Shown here: positions 17,177 to 26,792 of the stretch, piece by piece
Layout: every line of letters starts with the position of its first letter
How positions within the stretch are numbered: position 1 is the first letter of the stretch
NCBI RefSeq assembly: GCF_018100805.1
Contig: NZ_JAGJEA010000007.1
Location: 124,001-188,000, forward strand
DNA from: Aquimarina sp. MMG016
Lineage (GTDB): Bacteria; Bacteroidota; Bacteroidia; Flavobacteriales; Flavobacteriaceae
Direction of reading: 5' to 3'
Length of the DNA: 64,000 nucleotides
The notes under the pieces: model-generated
Told to the model about the DNA's origin: nothing
What the model saw: the letters and a program-made list of their open reading frames with translations, nothing else
Databases searched by the model: none
Translations under genes and position numbers: made by a program

Positions 17177-18385
17177 TTGAACACAAAACCATTACAAAAC
17201 CATCTTTTTGAAACACTTAAATGTGGTGTTTTGATTCCTACTTATAATAATCAGAAAACTTTGAATAGGGTTGTTCAGGGAGTTTTGGAATATACAGATA
17301 GGATTATTGTTGTTAATGATGGTGCTACAGATGATACATCAAACATCCTTTTACCATACCAGAACAAATTAACAATTATTACGTTTCCTAAAAACAAAGG
17401 TAAAGGAGTAGCACTTCGTGAAGGTTTTAAAAAAGCAGATGAACTAGGTTATGAGTATCTTATTACCGTAGATAGTGATGGGCAGCATTTTCCAAGTGAT
17501 TTACCTGTTTTTCTACAGGAATTAGAAAAACAAGATCCCGATCAATCATTATTGTTGATTGGTTCTAGAAATATGGATGATCCTACTGTACCAGGAAAGA
17601 GCAGTTTTGGTAATAAATTCTCCAACTTTTGGTATCTGGTGGAAACAGGAATCAAACTTCAGGATACACAATCAGGTTATCGTTTATATCCTATCAAAGA
17701 AATAAATAAACTAAAACTTTTTACCACCAAGTTTGAATTAGAAATAGAGGTAATTGTAAAACTAGCATGGAGAAGAGTAGAAGTTCGTAATATTCCTATT
17801 CGTGTATTGTATGATGAGCAAGAACGGGTATCACATTTTAGGCCTTTTAAAGACTTTACACGAATCAGTATTCTGAACACTTGGTTAGTAACATTGACAT
17901 TGTTCTTCTATCTCCCTAGAAGATTGTTTGATAAAGTAAAAAAAAAAGGGTTTAAGAAATTCTGGAGAGAAAATGTTTTAAGAAGCAACGATCCTCCTTT
18001 AAAAAAAGCTAGTGCCATTGCTTTGGGATTATTTATAGGCATATCTCCTTTTTGGGGTTTTCAAACATTGCTGGTATTTGCTTTAGCAACTATTTTTAAA
18101 CTTAATAAACCAATTGCCTTTTTGTTTTCTAATGTTAGTATTCCACCAATAATTCCATTTATTATATATGCTAGTTATCAATTAGGTGCTATAGTCATGG
18201 GAAAAGAAATGGACCTAACTCTTAATATAGAAGATATTAGATCTGGTAAAGATGTTTTTAAGGGATTAGGTCAATATGTGATCGGAAGCTTTGCTTTGGC
18301 AATTGTAGTGTCTTTGATTTCAGGAATACTGGCATATTTGTATTTTAGCATTCGCAAATCCAAAAGTAATGCTATAAATGCATAA
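17177..18385 (+). CDS. Family 2 glycosyltransferase fused to a DUF2062 membrane domain
   Basis: This 402-residue protein starts at a TTG, with no in-frame ATG before the catalytic domain. The first ~230 residues form a GT2 domain with the VLIPTYNNQKTL opening, VVNDGATDDT and the metal-binding TVDSDGQH. Then about residues 270-395 form a DUF2062 domain with membrane segments (SAIALGLFIGISPFWGFQTLLV). GT2 enzymes of this type use nucleotide-activated or dolichol-like sugar donors on the cytoplasmic face. Glycosyltransferases are frequent in aryl polyene clusters, and the acceptor here is unknown. It overlaps the exporter gene by 8 bases. The 110-base gap before it is the largest inside the cluster. 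Confidence 0.85.
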   Translation: MNTKPLQNHLFETLKCGVLIPTYNNQKTLNRVVQGVLEYTDRIIVVNDGATDDTSNILLPYQNKLTIITFPKNKGKGVALREGFKKADELGYEYLITVDSDGQHFPSDLPVFLQELEKQDPDQSLLLIGSRNMDDPTVPGKSSFGNKFSNFWYLVETGIKLQDTQSGYRLYPIKEINKLKLFTTKFELEIEVIVKLAWRRVEVRNIPIRVLYDEQERVSHFRPFKDFTRISILNTWLVTLTLFFYLPRRLFDKVKKKGFKKFWRENVLRSNDPPLKKASAIALGLFIGISPFWGFQTLLVFALATIFKLNKPIAFLFSNVSIPPIIPFIIYASYQLGAIVMGKEMDLTLNIEDIRSGKDVFKGLGQYVIGSFALAIVVSLISGILAYLYFSIRKSKSNAINA

Positions 18386-21300
18386 TTTCTTTCTTTCACT
18401 ATATCACAGCATAAGGCAGAATAGAATGTTGGCATGGCCAATTATTACTTTGCTCATAGTAATTGTTGGTTTTGTTGCTAGTCGTATTGGTTTTGAAGAA
18501 GATATCACCAGATTGATCCCAAATAGCGAAAAAGGAGAGATCATTCAAAAAGTTCTAAAAACTGTTTCTTTTTCGGATAAAATAGTTGTCAATATTGAAG
18601 CAACTACTGGTGATCCTGATAAGCTGACAACATATGCCCAGGAATATATTGACTCAATCCAAACACATCTTGGTAATTATGTAAAAAAGATTCAAGGTAA
18701 GGTAGAAGATGATAATGTATTACAGTTATATGATTTTGTATATAATCATTTACCGTTATTTCTTGATGAATCTGATTACCAAAATATAGCGAAAAAAATT
18801 AATCCGGACTCTATTACCGAGGTCATTGAGAACAATTATAAAACCCTTATTTCTCCAGCCGGAATCATTACCAAGAAATATATCGTTAAAGACCCTTTAT
18901 CACTTACACCTGTGGGGCTTCAGAAATTGGCACAGTTACAACTTGGTGATAATTATGATCTATATAATGGCTTTTTAGTTACAAAGGACAGAAAGAATCT
19001 ATTACTTTTTCTTACTCCCGCTTTGGCAACTAATGAAACTGGAAAAAATACTTTGTTTGTTGAGGGATTAAAACAAATAACATCTGAGTTAAACTCAAAA
19101 TATAATCAAGATACCAAAGCTACATTATTTGGTGCTACATTATATGCTGTGGCCAATGCCAAGCAGATTAAAAGAGATATTCAGCTTACTGTTACTATTG
19201 CAATGTCAATTCTATTGTTGATTTTGATATTTTTTTATCGAAAGGTCACTGTACCACTAATTATTTTTACACCAACAGTATTTGGAGCATTACTAGCAAT
19301 AGCTATTTTGTATTTGGTAAAAGGAAAAATATCTGCCATTTCCTTAGGTATAGGTTCGGTTTTATTAGGGATAACCTTAGATTATTCATTGCATATTCTT
19401 ACGCATTTTAGAAATAATCGTGATGTCAAAGAACTCTACAAAGATGTTTCTCTTCCTGTTTTAATGAGCAGTTTGACCACTGCAGTAGCATTTTTGTGTT
19501 TGGTGTTTGTAAAATCTGAAGCATTAAATGATTTAGGAATTTTTGCTGCTGTTAGCGTTGTGGGGGCCTCTGTATTTGCATTGGTATTTATCCCACAAGT
19601 ATATCGTTTTTCTGATAGCAAGAAAGCACAGCGAAAGACAATTATTGATAAAATATCAAATATTGATTTTCATAAAAGCAAAGTTCTGGTTTCGCTAATC
19701 ACTATAGTTTTCATTATTGGGTTGTTTTTATTTCATAGAGTAGGATTTAATACAGATCTGAATACGATGAACTATCAGCCTGAAGAACTCTTGGCAGCAG
19801 AATCAGATTTAGACAGAATTAATAATAATAAAGCCAAATCGATCTATCTGGTTTCTTACGGTAAGACTCTTAACGAGGCTTTGAATGCGAATAATAAGTT
19901 ATACTCAATTCTTAATCAAAAGAAATCCGATAATGAAATTATTAATTTTAGTTCAGTAGGAGGAGTAGTACTTTCACAAGAAGTTCAGGAAGAAAAAATT
20001 AAGCAATGGAAAGATTTCTGGACTAGTCAAAAAAAAGATACTCTTACTAAATTATTAAAAGAAAAAGGAGCATTAAAAAGTTTTAAACCGGAGACATTTA
20101 CTACTTTTTATAATACTTTGAATTCTGATTTTAAGATCATCAGCTATTCAGAATATAATAATATTAAAGAGTTGTATTTAGATGAGTTTGTTACTCAGGA
20201 GGATGATTTTTCTACTGTGGTTTCTGCGATAAAAGTTGCGCACGAAGATACAGATATAATCAATGGAGCATTAAGTAAGGAAAAAAATACGGTAGTAATT
20301 GACCGTAAACAACTTAATGAAACATTGCTAGGAAACTTAAAAAATGATTTCAATACCTTGATAGGATACTCGCTTATTGCTGTAGTCTTATTGTTGATGG
20401 TTTTCTATAGAGATCCGATGCTTACTTTTCTTACGGCAGTTCCTATTGCGATTACCTGGATAATTACCCTGGGTATTATGAAAATGTTGAGTATTGATTT
20501 TAATATATTCAATGTCATTATTTCTACTTTTATATTTGGATTAGGAGTGGACTATAGTATTTTTATTACTAACGGTTTGATTAAAGAATATACTTATGGG
20601 CGTAAGGAGTTATCAACATATAAAACTTCAATACTATTATCAGTTATTACTACAATTTTAGGTATTGGAGTATTGATTTTTGCTAAACACCCTGCTTTAT
20701 ATTCAATTTCTGTAGTATCTCTTATAGGAATTTTATCTGCAGTTTTAGTCGCTTTTACGATTCAACCAATGTTGTACAGGGCATTTATTATTAATCGAGG
20801 AAAAAAAGGTCTATCACCACTTAGAGTTCGTCAGACATTGTGGTCTATATTTAGTTTTGGATATTTTATTATTGGTGGTTTTATAATTTCGTTGTTAAGT
20901 AGTCTGATTATTCCTTGGTTTCCGGCAAGTAAAAGAAAGAAAATGGCTGTTTTTCATGGAACAGTATCCAAAATGATGGGTTCGGTATTATACTCTAATC
21001 CTTTTGTAAAAAAGAAGGTTTATAATTTTAATCAAGAAAACTTTGGTAAGCAGTGTATTATTATTGCTAACCATTCTTCGTTTTTAGACATCCTTTGTTT
21101 AGGGATGTTACATCCTAAATTAATATATCTGGTTAAGGATTGGGTATATAACAATCCTGTTTTTGGCAAAGCTGTGAAGCTGGCTGGCTTTTATCCGGTT
21201 TCTTCTGGTATTGAAGGAGGAGTAGAGCATCTTCAGGAAAAAGTAAAACAAGGATATTCCCTTATCGCATTTCCTGAAGGTTCCAGAACGGATACTGCTA

Positions 21301-22058
21301 AGATGAGTAGATTCCACAAAGGGTCTTTTTATCTGGCACAAGAACTGAAGTTGGATATTCTTCCAGTAGTAATACATGGTAATGCTCAGGTATCACCCAA
21401 AGGAGATTTTGTAATACATGATGGAGCTATTAGGTTAAAAATGCTTCCAAGAATCCCTTATGATGATACTAGTTTTGGTAATGGATATGCAGAACGAACA
21501 AAAAAGATAAGCAGTTATTTCAGATCGGAATTTGCTACACTTCAAGATGAAGTTGAAGGAGTGAACTACTATAAGAAGCCCTTATTAAGTAACTATAGAT
21601 ATAAAACGTGTTTTACAGAAGTCAAAAAAGATTTTGAAATAAACAAGGAAAAGTATTATAAGGCTGCATCTTATATCCAACAGAAAGATAACGTTTTACA
21701 ATACAGTGATGATTTTGGGCAGTTCCTTATTTATCTAAGTTTTAAAAAACCATATACTAAACTAAAAGGTATTATAGCTGAGGAAAACAAGTTAGAGATT
21801 GCTAGAGAGTGTTATACCACTATAAGAAGTAAAATCAATTTTGTATCAACTGAAGATTTGACCGCGACAAAATTTGATGTACTTTTGTTACATACGACTA
21901 CACCAATACAACCACAACATTTAGAAGAATTAGTTGCTGAGAATATAAAGAAAATTATAGTGTTCTCTGATACGATCCAACTACCTGAAAAGGTAAGCGC
22001 TGCTTTTAATATTGATAGTCAAGAGTTTGGGTTAACAGTTTTGAACAGGATATCATAA
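18378..22058 (+). CDS. MMPL/RND-type lipid exporter fused to a PlsC-like acyltransferase
   Basis: This 1226-residue protein combines three parts. Residues 1 to about 850 are an RND/MMPL exporter with two sets of membrane segments, each preceded by a large periplasmic loop (LGIGSVLLGITLDYSLHI in the first half, FIFGLGVDYSIFI in the second). Residues of about 860-1090 are a PlsC-type acyltransferase with NHSSFLD (His899) and FPEGSRTD. The last ~130 residues are a small alpha/beta region I cannot assign. MMPL proteins flip and export lipids, and PlsC-like domains esterify an acyl chain to a hydroxyl. The fusion suggests acylation coupled to export of the pigment lipid. Confidence 0.85.
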   Translation: MHNFFLSLYHSIRQNRMLAWPIITLLIVIVGFVASRIGFEEDITRLIPNSEKGEIIQKVLKTVSFSDKIVVNIEATTGDPDKLTTYAQEYIDSIQTHLGNYVKKIQGKVEDDNVLQLYDFVYNHLPLFLDESDYQNIAKKINPDSITEVIENNYKTLISPAGIITKKYIVKDPLSLTPVGLQKLAQLQLGDNYDLYNGFLVTKDRKNLLLFLTPALATNETGKNTLFVEGLKQITSELNSKYNQDTKATLFGATLYAVANAKQIKRDIQLTVTIAMSILLLILIFFYRKVTVPLIIFTPTVFGALLAIAILYLVKGKISAISLGIGSVLLGITLDYSLHILTHFRNNRDVKELYKDVSLPVLMSSLTTAVAFLCLVFVKSEALNDLGIFAAVSVVGASVFALVFIPQVYRFSDSKKAQRKTIIDKISNIDFHKSKVLVSLITIVFIIGLFLFHRVGFNTDLNTMNYQPEELLAAESDLDRINNNKAKSIYLVSYGKTLNEALNANNKLYSILNQKKSDNEIINFSSVGGVVLSQEVQEEKIKQWKDFWTSQKKDTLTKLLKEKGALKSFKPETFTTFYNTLNSDFKIISYSEYNNIKELYLDEFVTQEDDFSTVVSAIKVAHEDTDIINGALSKEKNTVVIDRKQLNETLLGNLKNDFNTLIGYSLIAVVLLLMVFYRDPMLTFLTAVPIAITWIITLGIMKMLSIDFNIFNVIISTFIFGLGVDYSIFITNGLIKEYTYGRKELSTYKTSILLSVITTILGIGVLIFAKHPALYSISVVSLIGILSAVLVAFTIQPMLYRAFIINRGKKGLSPLRVRQTLWSIFSFGYFIIGGFIISLLSSLIIPWFPASKRKKMAVFHGTVSKMMGSVLYSNPFVKKKVYNFNQENFGKQCIIIANHSSFLDILCLGMLHPKLIYLVKDWVYNNPVFGKAVKLAGFYPVSSGIEGGVEHLQEKVKQGYSLIAFPEGSRTDTAKMSRFHKGSFYLAQELKLDILPVVIHGNAQVSPKGDFVIHDGAIRLKMLPRIPYDDTSFGNGYAERTKKISSYFRSEFATLQDEVEGVNYYKKPLLSNYRYKTCFTEVKKDFEINKEKYYKAASYIQQKDNVLQYSDDFGQFLIYLSFKKPYTKLKGIIAEENKLEIARECYTTIRSKINFVSTEDLTATKFDVLLLHTTTPIQPQHLEELVAENIKKIIVFSDTIQLPEKVSAAFNIDSQEFGLTVLNRIS

Positions 22059-23600
22059 ATGGAAGATAAATTTGACGTAGTTATTGTAGGTAGCGGACTT
22101 GGAGGATTAGTTTCTGCAAATATCCTTGCTAAAGAAGGTAAGAAGGTTTGCGTGCTGGAAAAAAACAATCAGTTCGGAGGAAACCTGCAAACTTTTGTAA
22201 GAGATAAAAGTATATTCGATACCGGTATTCACTATATCGGAGGGCTAGAAAAAGGCCAGAATTTACATCAGTATTTTTCATATTTGGATATTATGGATGA
22301 CCTTAAGCTTCAGCGTATGGATATTGATGCTTATGATGTGATCACCTTTGATAACGACGAAATAGAATATCCACACGCACAGGGTTATGATAATTTTGTA
22401 AAACAATTGGTGCAATATTTTCCTGAAGAAGAAGAAGGAATACGAGAATATATAAAAAAAGTACGTGATACTTGTTATAAGTTTCCTTTGTATAATTTAG
22501 AACCTGGAGATCGCTATTATGGAGAGGATTTATTAACTCTTAAGGCTAAAGATTATATTGATAGTATAACTGAAAACCCTAAGCTAAGAGCAGTATTAGC
22601 TGGATCAAATCTATTGTATGCAGGAGATCCCGAGAAAACCCCCTTTTATGTGCATGCTTTATCGGTTAATTCATATATCGAGAGTGCCTGGAGATGCATT
22701 ATGGGAGGGAGTCAGATAGCTAAACAATTGGTGAAGCGTTTCAGGAGTTTGGGAGGAAAGATATATAAGTATCAAGAGGTTAATAAATTTAATTTCGAAG
22801 AGAAGCAATTGATTTCGGTATCAACAAAGAAGGGAGATACTTTTTTTGCGGATAATTTTATTTCTAATGTAGACCCAAAACTAACGTTGCAGATTATAGG
22901 TAAGGAACATTTTAGAAACCTATATTATAAAAGAATACAGAATACAGAGAGTATTATATCTTCATTTAGTTTGTATATAGTTTTTAAACCGGGTACGTTT
23001 CCTTATCTAAATAAGAATTATTACCATACCAATGCAGTAGAAAAGGTATGGACTACCCAGAATTATGAAGAAGATAACTGGCCAGAGGCTTATTTGATTT
23101 CCATGAATGAAGATCGTAAGAACCCTGGGTATGCAGATAACCTTACATCGATAACATATATGAGATTTGAGGAAACAGAACCCTGGTCTCATACCTTTAA
23201 TACAGTTGCAGTTAAGAATGATAGAGGAGAAGATTACGAGCAATTTAAAGAACGTAAAATAGAAGCTTATCTTAGCGAGATAGAGAAAAAGTTTCCTAAT
23301 ATTAGATCATGTATAAAATCTGTACATACTTCTACACCTTTGTCATACAGAGATTATATTGGTTGTTATGAAGGTTCTATGTATGGTTTTGCTAAAGATG
23401 CTGATAACCCGATGAAGTCTTTTTTATCTCCCAGAACTAAGATTCCTAACTTATTATTTACTGGACAAGGACTTAATATGCACGGTGTGCTGGGAGTTAC
23501 CATAAGTGCAGTAGTTACTTGTGGCGAATTATTAGGCAAGGAATATTTACTACAACGTATCAAGGATGCTTTGGCAGAAAAAGCAAAGGTTAATTCATAA
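22059..23600 (+). CDS. FAD-dependent oxidoreductase, phytoene desaturase-like
   Basis: This 513-residue flavoprotein begins with the dinucleotide-binding fingerprint VIVGSGLGGLVSANILAKEGKKVCVLEKN and ends with LLFTGQGLNMHGVLGVTISAV, as in phytoene desaturases and related amine oxidases. It starts directly after the exporter stop. Phytoene-desaturase relatives oxidise or isomerise long polyunsaturated chains. No phytoene synthase or other carotenoid gene is near, so a carotenoid role is unlikely. It more probably acts on the polyene or on the resorcinol side chains. Confidence 0.82.
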   Translation: MEDKFDVVIVGSGLGGLVSANILAKEGKKVCVLEKNNQFGGNLQTFVRDKSIFDTGIHYIGGLEKGQNLHQYFSYLDIMDDLKLQRMDIDAYDVITFDNDEIEYPHAQGYDNFVKQLVQYFPEEEEGIREYIKKVRDTCYKFPLYNLEPGDRYYGEDLLTLKAKDYIDSITENPKLRAVLAGSNLLYAGDPEKTPFYVHALSVNSYIESAWRCIMGGSQIAKQLVKRFRSLGGKIYKYQEVNKFNFEEKQLISVSTKKGDTFFADNFISNVDPKLTLQIIGKEHFRNLYYKRIQNTESIISSFSLYIVFKPGTFPYLNKNYYHTNAVEKVWTTQNYEEDNWPEAYLISMNEDRKNPGYADNLTSITYMRFEETEPWSHTFNTVAVKNDRGEDYEQFKERKIEAYLSEIEKKFPNIRSCIKSVHTSTPLSYRDYIGCYEGSMYGFAKDADNPMKSFLSPRTKIPNLLFTGQGLNMHGVLGVTISAVVTCGELLGKEYLLQRIKDALAEKAKVNS

Positions 23601-25267
23601 TGAAGAATTGTATATTTAAAATAGTATTTCTATTTCTTGTATGGATTGCTTCATCCTGCGGAGTAAAAAAATCTTTAGCTGCCAGACCTGATATCTCTGG
23701 TATAGAAACGATTGACACAGCGAGAGTAAAACATAGTAATACTTTTTACACCCTAAATAATAATCTACTTCGAAAAAATTCACAAGGGTTATGGGAGTTA
23801 TATATTGAAGGTAAACCCCTTGAGCGAGGAATTGCTGCGGGTAGCTTAGGACGCGAATTGATAAAAATACAAGAAGATGCTTTTATTGGAAAAGTTACTG
23901 AACTTGTTCCTTCAGAAGGATATTTAAATTTTCTCAGTAAAATTGTAGCCTGGTATAATAGAAAGCTTCATCTTAATGTTCCTGAAGAATATAAAACCGA
24001 AATTTATGGAGTATCTCGTTATGCTTCTGATGATTATAATAATTTTGCAGAACCCTATGTAAGAATGCTGTATGCTCACGGAGCTCATGACATTGGTCAT
24101 GCATTACAAGACTTAATGTTGGTAGGATGTACTTCTTTTGCAGCTTGGGGCAAAAAGACGGATGACGGACAATTATTAATTGGGCGTAATTTTGACTTCT
24201 ATGCAGGCGATGAATTTGCAAAAGAAAAGCTAGTTACATTTATGAATCCTTCTGAAGGACATAAATTTATGATGTATGGTTGGGCAGGTATGATGGGAGC
24301 TGTTTCTGGAATGAATATTGAAGGACTTACTGTGACCATTAACGCAGGAAAATCAAAAATACCGCTAGTTGCCAAAACTCCCATTTCTATTCTTACCAGG
24401 GAGATTCTACAATATGCATCTACTATAGAAGAAGCTATTGAGATTGCCAAAAAAAGAAAGGTTTTTGTGTCAGAATCTATTATGGTGGGTAGTGCCAAGG
24501 ACAAAAAAGCAGTTTTGATAGAAGTATCTCCAAAGAATTTTGGAGTATATGAAGTTCTGAATACGAATCAGTTGATTTGCTCTAATCACTTTCAAAGTGA
24601 AGCTTACTCAAAAGACAAACGAAATAAAAAAGCGATTAAAGAGAGTCACTCTTTTTATCGATATCAGCGTATGACTGAGTTGTTATCTCAGCAAGAGAAA
24701 CTGAATCCGGAAGAAGCAGCAAAAATCCTTAGAAACAGAGAAGGGTTAAAAGATAAGTTGATTGGTTATGGTAATGAGAAAGCTTTAAATCAGATGCTAG
24801 CTCACCATGGGATCATCTTTAAATCGGAAGAGAAAAAAGTATGGGTAAGTAGTAATCCATATCAGATGGGAGAGTTTGTAGCATATGATTTGGATGAAGT
24901 TTTTGATAAATTTATAGCCCGAAAAGAAGAAGTAATAATCGCTTCGGATAAACTTAATATAACTGCTGATCCTTTTATTGAAACACAACAATATAGGAAT
25001 TATGAAGCATATAGAATTTTAAGTCGAAAGATTGAAAAGGCTACAGAAAAGGAGAATACCGTAAAAGAAGCAGATCGCCTACAATTCGAAAGCTTGAACC
25101 CTAATTATTGGGCGACCTACTATGTGTTAGGAAAATATCATTATGTTCAGAAAGAGTATAAAAAAGCGTTGATTTTCTTCAAAAAAGCGTCAAAGCAAGA
25201 AGTAACGACTGTTCCTGACGTAAAACAAATAAAGAAGTACATAAAAAAGTGTAAAAGGAAGATATAA
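23600..25267 (+). CDS. C45 (acyl-CoA:6-APA acyltransferase-like) Ntn hydrolase, lipoprotein, with C-terminal TPR-like region
   Basis: This 555-residue protein has a lipoprotein signal (FLFLVWIASSCGV; lipobox ASSC). The central domain has VGCTSFAAWGKKTDDGQLLIGRNFDF, the start of the C45/NAAA fold with candidate nucleophile Cys177 and the Arg/Asp of RNFDF. In canonical C45 enzymes the Cys is freed by autoproteolysis. The final ~80 residues hold one TPR-like pair (YVLGKYHYVQKEYKKALIFFKKA). Related enzymes hydrolyse or form amide bonds. Here an ester-forming or amide-cleaving role on an outer-membrane pigment precursor is possible but unproven. ATG overlaps the previous stop. Confidence 0.78.
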   Translation: MKNCIFKIVFLFLVWIASSCGVKKSLAARPDISGIETIDTARVKHSNTFYTLNNNLLRKNSQGLWELYIEGKPLERGIAAGSLGRELIKIQEDAFIGKVTELVPSEGYLNFLSKIVAWYNRKLHLNVPEEYKTEIYGVSRYASDDYNNFAEPYVRMLYAHGAHDIGHALQDLMLVGCTSFAAWGKKTDDGQLLIGRNFDFYAGDEFAKEKLVTFMNPSEGHKFMMYGWAGMMGAVSGMNIEGLTVTINAGKSKIPLVAKTPISILTREILQYASTIEEAIEIAKKRKVFVSESIMVGSAKDKKAVLIEVSPKNFGVYEVLNTNQLICSNHFQSEAYSKDKRNKKAIKESHSFYRYQRMTELLSQQEKLNPEEAAKILRNREGLKDKLIGYGNEKALNQMLAHHGIIFKSEEKKVWVSSNPYQMGEFVAYDLDEVFDKFIARKEEVIIASDKLNITADPFIETQQYRNYEAYRILSRKIEKATEKENTVKEADRLQFESLNPNYWATYYVLGKYHYVQKEYKKALIFFKKASKQEVTTVPDVKQIKKYIKKCKRKI

Positions 25268-25269
25268 GT

Positions 25270-26562
25270 ATGATTCCCGAGATAGAAAAAGCATCACCTA
25301 TGGAGATATCTAATCTTCAGAATACCAAATTACAAGAAGCGATTGCATATGTTGCAAAGCACTCTCCATATTATAAAAGGTTATTTTTAGAAAATAATAT
25401 AAATAGTAATGCTATAAAAACTGTTGAAGATTTACAGAAACTTCCAATTACGACCAAAGATGATTTTCAGGAATATAATAATGATTTTCTGTGTGTCCCA
25501 AAATCCGAAATTGTTGATTATGTAACTACTTCAGGTACTTTGGGTAAACCTGTTACTTTTGGACTTACGGATAAAGATTTAGAACGATTAGCTTATAATG
25601 AAGCTACATCTTTTGCTACAGCTGGAGTTACCAAAGATGATGTTGTTCAATTAACTACCACTTTAGATCGTAGATTTATGGCAGGGTTAGCTTATTTTTT
25701 AGGAACCCGAAAGTTAGGTGCAGCGATGGTTCGTGTAGGGTCTGGTATCCCGGAATTGCAATGGGATTCTATTCATCGTTTTCAAACGACATATTTGGTA
25801 GTAGTGCCGTCATTTCTATTAAAGCTAATTTCTTATGCAGAAGCTAACGGTATTGATTATCAGAATTCTTCTGTAAAAGCCGCTATTTGTATAGGAGAAC
25901 CTTTACGAGATCAAGATTTTAATCTAAATACTCTAGGAAGTAAGATTAAAGAAAAGTGGGATATTGATTTATATTCTACCTATGCTTCTACTGAGATGAG
26001 TACAGCATTTACAGAATGTAGCGCACACCAGGGGGGGCATCATATTCCAGAATTAATTATTACTGAGATTCTTGATGAAAACGGAAACTTGGTCAACAAT
26101 GGAGAGGTAGGAGAGTTGGCTTTTACTACATTAGGTATAGAAGGAATGCCTTTATTAAGATATACTACCGGTGATATGATGCGAGCACATCACGAACCTT
26201 GTATTTGTGGTCGCTCTACAATGCGATTAAGCCCTGTTCTAGGTCGGAAAAAGCATATGATAAAATATAAAGGGACTACATTGTATCCGCAAAGCGTGAT
26301 TGAGGTGCTTACAAGTTTTGAGGGTCTTGGAATGTATGTTATCGAAGTAATTATTGGAGAATTAGGAACAGATAAGTTATTGATTCATATTTCTGATGTG
26401 TTAACTGCTTTACAACAGAAGGAATTGAAAGAACATCTTAGAGCTAATCTGCGAGTAGTTCCAGATTTAGTGCTCAACACTAAAGAAGAATTAAAAGCCA
26501 AGAAATTTCCTGAAATGAGCCGTAAGCCGATTTCGTTTATTGATTCTAGGGAAACATTGTAA
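25270..26562 (+). CDS. PaaK-like AMP-forming adenylate ligase
   Basis: This 430-residue adenylating enzyme of the phenylacetate-CoA ligase family has TTSGTLGKPVTFG (the phosphate-binding loop, near residue 92), YSTYASTEMSTAF, the TGD motif in RYTTGDMM, and a PaaK-type C-terminus with RKKHMIKYKGTTLYPQSV. These enzymes activate aromatic acids as adenylates and pass them to CoA or an ACP. It is the last gene of the cluster, two bases after the C45-like gene. It is the best candidate to activate the aromatic starter (4-hydroxycinnamate in known flexirubins). No aromatic ammonia-lyase is present in the window to supply it. Confidence 0.85.
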   Translation: MIPEIEKASPMEISNLQNTKLQEAIAYVAKHSPYYKRLFLENNINSNAIKTVEDLQKLPITTKDDFQEYNNDFLCVPKSEIVDYVTTSGTLGKPVTFGLTDKDLERLAYNEATSFATAGVTKDDVVQLTTTLDRRFMAGLAYFLGTRKLGAAMVRVGSGIPELQWDSIHRFQTTYLVVVPSFLLKLISYAEANGIDYQNSSVKAAICIGEPLRDQDFNLNTLGSKIKEKWDIDLYSTYASTEMSTAFTECSAHQGGHHIPELIITEILDENGNLVNNGEVGELAFTTLGIEGMPLLRYTTGDMMRAHHEPCICGRSTMRLSPVLGRKKHMIKYKGTTLYPQSVIEVLTSFEGLGMYVIEVIIGELGTDKLLIHISDVLTALQQKELKEHLRANLRVVPDLVLNTKEELKAKKFPEMSRKPISFIDSRETL

Positions 26563-26620
26563 AACTTCCTTTATTATAAGTTTTTCCTGGCTTTAAACTG
26601 TGAATTCCTTGTATTATGGG

Positions 26621-26647
26621 ACCTAAAAGGTATTTTCTTCTTTAGGT
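26621..26647 (+). terminator. Weak terminator-like hairpin after the pigment operon
   Basis: ACCTAAA (26621-26627) pairs with TTTAGGT (26641-26647) around a 13-base loop. The stem is short and is not followed by a strong T-run, so it may be only a partial terminator. It is the only hairpin I see in the 230-base gap between the last cluster gene and the next gene. Confidence 0.3.
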
Positions 26648-26792
26648 TTACATCAAAATTATTATATAACTATTTTATTTTCAATGAAAAAGAAAATCAT
26701 TGGTTTTAAACGTTAAAAAATTTACAATTGTCTAACTATTTCAGCGGTATTTATTCTAACTTTAGGCAATACTAATTTAAAACCTAAACAAA

